From: a virus
Direction: 5' to 3' (one strand)
DNA: 20,230 nt
Virus record (IMG/VR): IMGVR_UViG_3300049846_000276
Coordinates: 1-20,230 of that record
The notes below the pieces were generated by a model that was not told where the DNA came from, searched no databases, and was given only the letters and a program-made list of their open reading frames with translations. Position numbers and translations under genes: made by a program. Positions 6,519 to 12,572 of this stretch are shown here, one piece after another (the first letter of the stretch is position 1; every line of letters starts with the position of its first letter).

Positions 6519-6839
6519 TTACTCCTTTCGTGATGCGCACCTTCCACAAAACTTGTGGTCATTACGCACAAGCGTCGCAGTCTCACGACCACATCTATGA
6601 CAGCTTGTTTTTGTCGGCTCGGGAAGTTCAACCAACACTCTCCCGCCCAATGATTCGACGACAGCCACAAAGTTGGAGAGCGTCGGGTCGTTCGTCGTCT
6701 TCCACCTTGAGATCGTCTTGCGGCTCACACCAGACACTGCTTCGAGTGCTGTGCCTGTGACCCAGAATTCTTCCGAACAATTCTTGTCGGCTTCGGTATG
6801 CTGGCGCATGTACCGGATTACTTTGTCAACGAGGTTCAT
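6519..6839 (-). CDS. Helix-turn-helix plus zinc-ribbon regulator
   Basis: A 106-residue protein. Residues about 28-50 (GTALEAVSGVSRKTISRWKT) form an Xre-like helix-turn-helix, followed by the supporting helix FVAVVESLGG, and the C terminus is a zinc ribbon (C80-x2-C83, C98-x2-C101). It is probably a transcription regulator acting on phage promoters, and a candidate for the repressor that binds the TGTC/GACA dyads. Start at ATG 6839 with a weak AGGGG site; it ends two bases before the hydrolase start. It lies downstream of the integrase terminator, so it either has its own promoter in 6883-6974 or relies on read-through. Confidence 0.75.
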   Translation of the reverse strand: MNLVDKVIRYMRQHTEADKNCSEEFWVTGTALEAVSGVSRKTISRWKTTNDPTLSNFVAVVESLGGRVLVELPEPTKTSCHRCGRETATLVRNDHKFCGRCASRKE

Positions 6840-6850
6840 CGCAGTCCCCT

Positions 6851-6882
6851 AAAAAAAGGGTGGAGGCTTGTGACCCCCACCC
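6851..6882 (-). terminator. Leftward terminator after the integrase
   Basis: Reading leftward, GGGTGG at 6882-6877 pairs with CCACCC at 6863-6858, with two further G-C pairs after one mismatch, and is followed directly by seven T residues (6857-6851). The layout is that of a strong Rho-independent terminator for transcripts coming from the integrase. Confidence 0.75.
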
Positions 6883-6974
6883 AAACCAAGAAGGAGACTG
6901 CGCGTAGAGGAAAAACCTAAAACCCCTCGCGCACTTCAATGCTTGCACACCCAAATCACCTTGACGTCCCTGTC
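6883..6974. other. Non-coding gap beside integrase; possible attP location
   Basis: No credible gene is found here. The stretch carries an imperfect inverted repeat (GCGCG near 6900 with GCGC near 6933 around an A-rich, C-rich centre). Tyrosine integrase genes are commonly next to their attP site, so this gap and the 8010-8065 promoter gap are the two natural places for it. No tRNA-like 3' end was recognised, so the core cannot be placed. Confidence 0.25.
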
Positions 6975-8009
6975 TCATTTGCATGCTCGTGTCTCCCCAT
7001 CGCTACTGTCTCGCGCCGCAGTCACGAACTGCTTCGCTCGACTCAACACAAAGCCCCGATACCTCATGGTCTGACTGATGTCCTCATGCCCCAACAGCGT
7101 CTGAAGGTCAGCCACATCTGCACCCGCTTGCGCCACCAAGTACGCAAACGTGTGCCGCAAGTCGTGCACCCTCAACGCCGGTAGCCCCAACTCAGCGCAC
7201 CCCTCCTTCAGCACCTTGCCCAAGTAGCTCGACGCATCGGCGCTCGTCCTCCACGCCTCGCCACTTGGCTTCAAGAACGCTGGCCCGAACGCAGGGAAAT
7301 CTTTGACTGCCAGCAGGACGCCGTTGGTCAGAGGTATCACTCTCGTCTCAGTCTTCCCGTTGCCAGTCGTGCGTCGCTGCATCCGCAGCACGCCCTCCTT
7401 GAAGTCGCGTCTCGTCAACCGCAACAACTCGTTGAGCCGAACCCCGCAATCAATGAGCACCGTGAAGTGCGCCAAGTAGTGCCGATGGTTGCGCTCCACC
7501 CACTCCAAGAACAGGTTGGCTTCCTCCGCACTGAAGTGCGCGTCCCGTGCGTCATCCACCACGGGCTTCTTCAACTTGGGAACCTTGAACCCCCACCGAT
7601 CACTGGCATGGTTGAGCACCGCACTCATGGTATTCAGATAGCGCCTCACGCTACCCGCCTTGAGCGTCTTCCAAGCCTCGGTGGTCTTCGTCTGAACGAT
7701 GTCTGCGGTAATGTCTTCCACCGCCACATCCTTGAACAGCGACACGAACATGTCGCAATGTGCACCAATCGTCCTGATGTCGGACTTCTCCATCCGCTTC
7801 CAAGCGAGGTACGAATCGACCGCCTCCTTGAACGAATGCTTCTTGGTGTTGAACTTGCCTTCGATGATGTCTCGCTCGATGTCGAGCCTCATCTTCTCGG
7901 CCTCTCTCTCGTACCCCACTGGCAACTGGGTAGAGCGTCTGACCTGTACTCCGAGCATGCGACCCATCACCCACAGTCGCCCACTCTTCCTCACAATTTT
8001 GAGCGGCAT
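6975..8009 (-). CDS. int: Tyrosine recombinase (phage integrase)
   Basis: A 344-residue tyrosine-family site-specific recombinase that would integrate and excise the phage genome. The N-terminal part (about 1-60) is the arm-type DNA-binding region, 60-140 the SAM-like core-binding domain, and the rest the catalytic domain. Catalytic residues visible: R191 (CGVRLNE), a β-hairpin lysine candidate K219, H282 and R285 (HDLRH), H308 (LLGHEDIS) and the nucleophile Y317 (TMRYRG). Start chosen at ATG 8009 because AAGGAGG ends five bases before it; an in-frame ATG at 8024 includes that ribosome site in its own codons. It has its own promoter, covered by a dyad, and its own terminator, so it is controlled apart from the flanking leftward genes. 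Confidence 0.95.
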   Translation of the reverse strand: MPLKIVRKSGRLWVMGRMLGVQVRRSTQLPVGYEREAEKMRLDIERDIIEGKFNTKKHSFKEAVDSYLAWKRMEKSDIRTIGAHCDMFVSLFKDVAVEDITADIVQTKTTEAWKTLKAGSVRRYLNTMSAVLNHASDRWGFKVPKLKKPVVDDARDAHFSAEEANLFLEWVERNHRHYLAHFTVLIDCGVRLNELLRLTRRDFKEGVLRMQRRTTGNGKTETRVIPLTNGVLLAVKDFPAFGPAFLKPSGEAWRTSADASSYLGKVLKEGCAELGLPALRVHDLRHTFAYLVAQAGADVADLQTLLGHEDISQTMRYRGFVLSRAKQFVTAARDSSDGETRACK

Positions 8010-8043
8010 AGCCACCTCCTTCATTTAACGTAACCGTAACGTC

Positions 8044-8065
8044 GGTGTCCCAATTATGTGACACC
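8044..8065. promoter_or_regulatory. Operator-like dyad covering the integrase -10
   Basis: Perfect six-base half-sites GGTGTC and GACACC are separated by ten bases, with the -10 hexamer inside the spacer. A bound protein would block the promoter. A second copy of the TGGGACACC half lies at 8087-8095, just upstream of the -35, forming an outer inverted repeat with 8044-8052. Confidence 0.7.
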
Positions 8066-8081
8066 CTCATCCCTTTGTCAA
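8053..8081 (-). promoter_or_regulatory. Sigma70-type integrase promoter
   Basis: Reading leftward there is a perfect -35 TTGACA (8081-8076), a 17-base spacer, and the -10 CATAAT (8058-8053). Transcription would begin near 8046, giving a leader of about 37 bases before the integrase ATG. The -35 overlaps the last codons of the upstream gene. Confidence 0.85.
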
Positions 8082-8581
8082 CTTTGTGGGACACCCATCG
8101 CCTTGCACCGATCAACGATGCCAGCCCAATCGCCCTCATTGAACAGAGGCATGATGCCCTTGAAGTTCTCGACGCTTCCCGTCTGTCCACTCGGATACTG
8201 GTAGACCCATTCCTCGCCCTTGCACACCGTCCCCAACATCATCCCGATGTCAGGCACGACCATCAAGACGAGACTGCCCTCGGCATGCTGGCTCAGATCA
8301 CGGTTGGCAAACCCACCCTTGACCGCATACCCGTTGGCCCGCTTCGTGTAGTCGCATCCTGTGATGAGACGAGACCACCGCTTGCTCTTCTTCACACCAC
8401 CACCAGCCTTGGCGGGGGCAGACCCGGAAGGGGTCTGCGTAAAGGTCTGCGATGCTGGCGCAAGGATGTAAGCCTCACCCATCAGCTTCGAGTAACGATC
8501 AACGACAACCTGCGCCAACGTGCGCACAGTCTTGTCATCAGCACCTGCGATCAGGTTTCCCACAGCTTGAACGATGTCCAT
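8078..8581 (-). CDS. Unknown phage protein, end of the leftward operon
   Basis: A 167-residue protein with no domain I recognise. The first 35 residues are helical (MDIVQAVGNLIAGADDKTVR), residues 45-65 form a Ser/Pro/Gly/Lys-rich linker, and the remainder looks like a compact β-rich domain (GSLVLMVVPDIGMMLGTV, then GEEWVYQYPSGQTG). It could be a two-domain binding protein. Start at ATG 8581 with AAGGAGTG upstream. It ends within the integrase -35 element, so this operon runs directly into the integrase control region with no terminator visible. Confidence 0.7.
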   Translation of the reverse strand: MDIVQAVGNLIAGADDKTVRTLAQVVVDRYSKLMGEAYILAPASQTFTQTPSGSAPAKAGGGVKKSKRWSRLITGCDYTKRANGYAVKGGFANRDLSQHAEGSLVLMVVPDIGMMLGTVCKGEEWVYQYPSGQTGSVENFKGIMPLFNEGDWAGIVDRCKAMGVPQS

Positions 8582-8584
8582 GAT

Positions 8585-8986
8585 TCACTCCTTGGTAATA
8601 GGTTTGAGTTGCGCTTCCAGTTTCACCTTCGTTCTCTCAATCAACTTGTTCGTCCACTCCTCGTCACTCAGCAAGTGGTACAAGCCCCATGCAATCAAGA
8701 ACGGCTTGCGTATCACAAGCACACCGTCCTTCGGCTCCGGCATGGCACAGATCACCTGATGTGGCTTCTCATGATCGGCGTTGTTCTTCAGCCAAATGAA
8801 GCAGTCTTCTGCATCCACCTCATGAGTCTGACCTCCCAACTTGATCGTGCCACCATTCTTTGTATCTACTGAAGAAGTCTCTTCAGTAGATACACTTGCC
8901 TTCGTCTCAGCATCACGCTTCTTTTTCCACTCCTCGTATGCCGCGACCTTGGCTCTGTCTTGCTCCTTCTCCCATCTCGTAGCCAT
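8585..8986 (-). CDS. Unknown protein with hairpin-encoded linker
   Basis: A 133-residue protein. The N terminus is highly charged and helical (MATRWEKEQDRAKVAAYEEW), then comes a Ser/Thr/Glu/Val linker, then a compact domain with CFIWLKNNAD and VIRKPFLIAWGLYHLL. The linker (about residues 31-42) is written by a perfect 15-base inverted repeat in the DNA (8861-8894), which is why its peptide is a near-mirror of Val-Ser-Thr-Glu-Glu-Thr-Ser-Ser-Val-Asp-Thr. Start at ATG 8986 with AAGGAGAAG upstream; the frame upstream to 9058 overlaps the next gene and is not needed. Function unknown. Confidence 0.7.
   Translation of the reverse strand: MATRWEKEQDRAKVAAYEEWKKKRDAETKASVSTEETSSVDTKNGGTIKLGGQTHEVDAEDCFIWLKNNADHEKPHQVICAMPEPKDGVLVIRKPFLIAWGLYHLLSDEEWTNKLIERTKVKLEAQLKPITKE
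8861..8894. repeat. Perfect 15-bp inverted repeat inside a coding region
   Basis: TGTATCTACTGAAGA at 8861-8875 is the exact reverse complement of 8880-8894, with a four-base AGTC loop. It is AT-rich compared with its surroundings and has no T-tract after it in either direction, so it is not a standard terminator. It lies in frame within the gene at 8585-8986. Confidence 0.9.
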
Positions 8987-8987
8987 C

Positions 8988-9194
8988 TCACTTCTCCTTC
9001 TCAAAGTGTCTCGCCACCATCTTGTCGACGAAGTCACCACACCTACGCTTGAACCCAAACGTCTGGTCTAGCGGCGACTTCATGCGAAAGAACCTTGGCT
9101 TGTGTCCTTTCTCACAAACCAAGTCACTGGTCGGCACGTCCCACTTGCCGTGCCAACAATCCTCACAGTGCTGTGTTTTGATCTTGATAGTCAT
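8988..9194 (-). CDS. Small Cys/His protein, probable zinc binder
   Basis: A 68-residue protein with HCEDCWHG near residue 9, CEKGH near residue 27, and a further RRCGDF near residue 51: four Cys and several His in a spacing consistent with one metal site. ATG 9194 is preferred because GGAG lies five bases before it; two GTG codons upstream are in frame but overlap that site. Its first 32 bases overlap the end of the preceding gene. Basic overall, so nucleic-acid binding is possible. Family not recognised. Confidence 0.65.
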   Translation of the reverse strand: MTIKIKTQHCEDCWHGKWDVPTSDLVCEKGHKPRFFRMKSPLDQTFGFKRRCGDFVDKMVARHFEKEK

Positions 9195-9444
9195 CACCAC
9201 TCCTCAACTGTTGTGCGATATACAAAGTCCCATAGCCGTCCATGCCCATGCGTTCCACGATGCTGGCGCATCGTTCCCGCTCCGCCATCACAGCCTCAAA
9301 GCCCGCCTCAATCACAGCGCGGTCATGCTTCATGAGGATTGCCTTGAACATCTTCATGACATTCTCACCAAGATACTCAGCGGCTTCCCTCATGCGTTGC
9401 TCGTCATTCAGGTGCACGATGTTTGCGATCTGCTTCTTCCTCAT
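9163..9444 (-). CDS. Unknown all-helical protein
   Basis: A 93-residue protein made of predicted helices (NDEQRMREAAEYLGENVMKM and AVIEAGFEAVMAERERCASI). No catalytic motif. Start at ATG 9444, one base overlapping the preceding stop (TGATG), with GGAGG seven bases upstream. The C-terminal tail (SGDDYQDQNTAL) overlaps the next gene by 32 bases. It sits within the run of small genes downstream of the VWA/AAA pair; function unknown. Confidence 0.7.
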   Translation of the reverse strand: MRKKQIANIVHLNDEQRMREAAEYLGENVMKMFKAILMKHDRAVIEAGFEAVMAERERCASIVERMGMDGYGTLYIAQQLRSGDDYQDQNTAL

Positions 9445-9962
9445 CACTTGTCCTCCACACCAATGCTCAGATACTCAGCGTCGTCAGTCATGTAGATGCA
9501 GTGCTTCGTGATGATCTCCTCAATCGCCATGTACAGCGCATCGTTACCGGGCCTACCATCAATGACCAACACCTTGCTCTTGTCGAGCGAACGCATGAAC
9601 TCGGTGCGCAACTCGGTCACGATCTTGTCGAGACCAACGTGACCGATCAGCGCCTCACCGGCAGACACAGTCGTGTTGAACTCACGACGGCAGATCGTCT
9701 CCAGCTTCTCGGCTGGCGCAGTGCCACGACTCCAAAGATCACCTTGGCGAGGCGAACTCTTGCTCTTCTTGCTCCAGTAGTTGGGGTCTTTCCATCCACC
9801 ATTCTTGTACCGATTGCTCGAATACGAAGACGAGTCGAGCACGTCACTCTCCAAGTCATCGAATCCACTCGCACCCCAAGACGAACGCAGGGGTTTCGGT
9901 TCTTCCTTCTTCTTCACACCAAGTTTCTCAAGCTCTTGGTCAGCCATCTTGTCAATGTCCAT
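9444..9962 (-). CDS. Unknown protein with disordered N-terminal half
   Basis: A 172-residue protein. Residues 1-80 are charged and Ser/Asn/Gly/Lys-rich, likely disordered. Residues 85-172 look folded (EKLETICRREFNTTVSAGEA, then KVLVIDGRPGNDALYMAIEE). The VLVIDGRPGND stretch resembles a β-strand plus loop of a nucleotide-binding or Toprim-like fold, but the match is too weak to call. Start at ATG 9962, with GGAGAAAG just upstream. Ends in a one-base overlap with the next gene. Confidence 0.7.
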   Translation of the reverse strand: MDIDKMADQELEKLGVKKKEEPKPLRSSWGASGFDDLESDVLDSSSYSSNRYKNGGWKDPNYWSKKSKSSPRQGDLWSRGTAPAEKLETICRREFNTTVSAGEALIGHVGLDKIVTELRTEFMRSLDKSKVLVIDGRPGNDALYMAIEEIITKHCIYMTDDAEYLSIGVEDK

Positions 9963-9972
9963 TGCTTTCTCC

Positions 9973-10251
9973 TTATGAGTAGTAGCCGACGACTTCGTCA
10001 GCCTTGATCGTTACGTTTCCATCATGCGTCGTGAAGGTCACGATGTCTTCTGCGAGCCAACGCATCGACATCACACCCTCAATCTCCGGCACATACTTTG
10101 TCTCGTTGCGCTCAGTGCGTTCGATGATCGGGTCTCTCACGATGACCCGCATCGCAAACGATGGGTCGCTATTGGCTCCCTTCAACAGGTAGTCCTCAAG
10201 CGCAACGAGGAACAGTGACTTGCGCCACTCTGACTTAGGTTTTACTTCCAT
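9973..10251 (-). CDS. Unknown small β-rich protein
   Basis: A 92-residue protein. An N-terminal helix (EWRKSLFLVALEDYLLKG) is followed by alternating β-strands (FAMRVIVRDPIIERTERNET, then DIVTFTTHDGNVTIKADEVV). ATG 10251 follows GGAGATTG by the usual distance; an in-frame TTG six bases earlier is less likely. It overlaps the preceding small gene by 17 bases. Function not recognised. Confidence 0.7.
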   Translation of the reverse strand: MEVKPKSEWRKSLFLVALEDYLLKGANSDPSFAMRVIVRDPIIERTERNETKYVPEIEGVMSMRWLAEDIVTFTTHDGNVTIKADEVVGYYS

Positions 10252-10429
10252 ACGCAATCTCCTTTGCTAGTTGTTTGATCTTCGTGTAGTCATGCTTGCG
10301 AACCCTGCGAGACTTGGCTCGCTTGGCAACACCAATCCAAAACGCAAGCGACTGTCCGGGCAACAGCGCAAACCACACACTTGGTATCTTGGGAACGCCC
10401 GCCTTCCTCTTTTTAGCGGGCCATTGCAC
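10235..10429 (-). CDS. Small basic protein coupled to the VWA gene
   Basis: A 64-residue, strongly basic protein with a central hydrophobic stretch (SVWFALLPGQSLAFWIGVAK) followed by KRAKSRRVRKHD. The stretch could be a short membrane or packing helix with a positive cytoplasmic flank. Start taken at GTG 10429 (AAGGA upstream), overlapping the VWA gene's end by 17 bases; a TTG at 10453 is the only longer option. Start choice is uncertain, and the product is not recognised. Confidence 0.5.
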   Translation of the reverse strand: MQWPAKKRKAGVPKIPSVWFALLPGQSLAFWIGVAKRAKSRRVRKHDYTKIKQLAKEIAYGSKT

Positions 10430-12548
10430 GAGCGCGATCCTTGTCAGATGCAATCAAGTCCTTGTTGTCAACGCGGAAGCGCTCACCCAAGACGAGACGT
10501 GCAACCTGATCGAGAACCGTCTTGCCCAGATCAGCCACGCTCTGAAGCACAACATTGCGAGGGAAGAACTGGCGAACAGCGTCGCTCTGAATGCCGATCC
10601 CTACACACTTGATGCCCTTCGTCTCACACCACTGCACAGCATCACGAGTGCGACGATAGTTGGCTTTCTTGCCACCACTCGAATGCCATGCGGGATAACC
10701 GTCAGCCATCACAAGCAAGATGCGACGATCATTCTTCTGCTCAAGCAAGCGCTCTGCCGCATACATGATGGCATCAGCATCGGCATTCGCACCACTCGTC
10801 ATGTGCGGAATCATGCCTAGTGCGCTACGCGCTTGAGTCATTGGCTCATCGAACGACTTGAACACAAGCATCGTCACCCCATCGGTGCGGTCATAGTTGT
10901 GCACGTTGGGGTTCTTCGCATAAGAACCATCAGCCTGTACCACATAGTTGCCATCGTCATCACGCAAGTGCTCGTCAGTTTCCTTGGCGATCTGATTGCG
11001 CATGTCATAAGGCAAGCCATGCGTATAGTGACCGAGCACCTCAAGCGGAACGCCAGTCGAAGCAAACGCTTCACACAACGCAATGGTCGACTGCCCTGCA
11101 ACATGCGCCTTGTCGCCTGCCATCGAGCCGGACAGGTCAATCAAGATCGACACCGCCGCATTGAGATCGTCACCGTCAGACTTGCGCTTGAAGATCAGAT
11201 CGCTACCGCTCATGATGCCAACGCCACGACGACGGATGTCGAGCTTGCCACTACGCGACTGCTCCCATTGGCGTGTGTCCTTGGCAATCAGCGCACGCTC
11301 CAACTTGCGACGCATCGTAGCCAGCGAGCCGACAACGCGAGACTTCTCGTGCGCATACAGCGCCTGACCATTGTTGTGATACAGCGCAGTCTTGAGTGTG
11401 CCATCACGTTTGTCAGTCCACACGTCGAACGATCTCGTGTAGGGACGATAGTCCTTGCTGGTCGCAACACCCTCGGTCATCAACTCGACAACACCTTCGT
11501 CGAGGTTGGGGTCAATCGAGCGAGACTCGCCCGTCACCTTACCCACCTCTTGGGCTTGCGAGTTGGTCGCACCGTGCGCACCACCGTTGCCCTTGGCTTC
11601 CTGCGACGAGTCCTTGTACCCGTCACCCTTCGCCATCTGATCTGAGACGGTGTCACCGTTGCCTCCGCTGCCACCAGCTGCCTGAGACGAGCCGTCACCA
11701 CCTTGCCCACCGTTTTGTCCACCACCTTGACCTTGACCCTGACCCTGACCATTGCCTTGACCCTGACCTTGGCCTTGACGTTGGCGCTCTTCCTCATCAG
11801 CCACTTCCTTGGCGACCTCGTTGCCGATGCGGTTGGCGAGTTCGAGACCCATGCGACAGCCCTTGTATGCCTCGCTACGGTTGACCTGACCGATGCCCTC
11901 GACACCATGCGGCAAGGTCATGATGACATCGACCACCTGCTCGGCACGCTTGCGAACGTCCTCACCAAGTGCATCAAACGCAACGCGAATGACGGGCGAT
12001 GGGTAGCCAATGCGCAGACGACCTGCCCAAGTTATGGCGAGCGGGAGCACAGCGCCCATATCCTTGGCAATGTCGGGGTTCTCCTTGAACGTCTTCTCGG
12101 CGAAGCGTCGGCAGACGAACTCGGCGGTCTTGTCAATCGACTTTGGCATCCCGGGGTACAGACGAGCACCACCGTTCTCGATGCGCACATCCTCGATGGC
12201 TTGTGCCAAGTGCAGTGTCAACGTGCGTCCGGTCGTGCCCCACTCACGAAACTTGGGCAAGCCCGCATCGAAGTCGGTCAGCAGGTTGTGCAGTGACTCG
12301 TGGTTGGCAAAGCCTCGACCGACGTGCGCTTGGCGCTTGGTCAGCATCTTGTCAGGCGCATTGGCTGGCAGGGTCACGCGCTTGCCGTTGGTGCAAGCAC
12401 CGTCGCCAGCGAACACGACGTCCGTGTCGAACTGAGACGAGAGCGTGCGCACGGCAGCGCGAGTGCCATTCTCGAAGTCACGACCTGAGACGGATGGCTG
12501 ATCCATGTCGGGGTCGTCCGGCGGAAGGAACGAAAGATCGTTACTCAT
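10413..12548 (-). CDS. cobT: VWA-domain protein, CobT-like
   Basis: A 711-residue protein with three parts. The N-terminal domain has HESLH (residues 83-87) and a following helix LHLAQAIEDVRIENGGARLY, as in phage CobT/VWA homologues. A Gln/Gly/Asn-rich linker spans roughly 253-320. The C-terminal von Willebrand A domain has a full MIDAS motif DLSGS (D471, S473, S475), a downstream Thr/Ser patch (HMTSGANADADA) and the VMADG strand. CobT is the VWA subunit of aerobic cobaltochelatase, and phage versions travel with a CobS-like MoxR ATPase. Here that partner lies directly upstream, 24 bases away. No CobN-like large subunit is present, so cobalt insertion cannot be concluded; a MoxR-VWA remodelling machine is equally possible. 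Start at ATG 12548 with AAGGAG upstream. Confidence 0.85.
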   Translation of the reverse strand: MSNDLSFLPPDDPDMDQPSVSGRDFENGTRAAVRTLSSQFDTDVVFAGDGACTNGKRVTLPANAPDKMLTKRQAHVGRGFANHESLHNLLTDFDAGLPKFREWGTTGRTLTLHLAQAIEDVRIENGGARLYPGMPKSIDKTAEFVCRRFAEKTFKENPDIAKDMGAVLPLAITWAGRLRIGYPSPVIRVAFDALGEDVRKRAEQVVDVIMTLPHGVEGIGQVNRSEAYKGCRMGLELANRIGNEVAKEVADEEERQRQGQGQGQGNGQGQGQGQGGGQNGGQGGDGSSQAAGGSGGNGDTVSDQMAKGDGYKDSSQEAKGNGGAHGATNSQAQEVGKVTGESRSIDPNLDEGVVELMTEGVATSKDYRPYTRSFDVWTDKRDGTLKTALYHNNGQALYAHEKSRVVGSLATMRRKLERALIAKDTRQWEQSRSGKLDIRRRGVGIMSGSDLIFKRKSDGDDLNAAVSILIDLSGSMAGDKAHVAGQSTIALCEAFASTGVPLEVLGHYTHGLPYDMRNQIAKETDEHLRDDDGNYVVQADGSYAKNPNVHNYDRTDGVTMLVFKSFDEPMTQARSALGMIPHMTSGANADADAIMYAAERLLEQKNDRRILLVMADGYPAWHSSGGKKANYRRTRDAVQWCETKGIKCVGIGIQSDAVRQFFPRNVVLQSVADLGKTVLDQVARLVLGERFRVDNKDLIASDKDRARAMAR
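11721..11780 (-). repeat. Hexamer-type repeats encoding the Gly-Gln linker
   Basis: Degenerate tandem hexamers (CCTTGA/CCCTGA) encode alternating Gln-Gly dipeptides in the linker of the VWA protein. Such tracts change length easily by slippage, so the linker length may vary between relatives. Confidence 0.7.
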
Positions 12549-12572
12549 AGGTTGGTCTCCTTGTTGGTGGGG

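Noticed and set aside
8045-8872. A 275-codon + strand frame opposite the leftward genes
   Set aside because: It is antisense to two genes with clear ribosome sites, and it starts inside the integrase operator.
10235-10453. TTG 10453 as the start of the small basic gene
   Set aside because: No ribosome site near it and a longer overlap with the VWA gene; GTG 10429 has AAGGA upstream.
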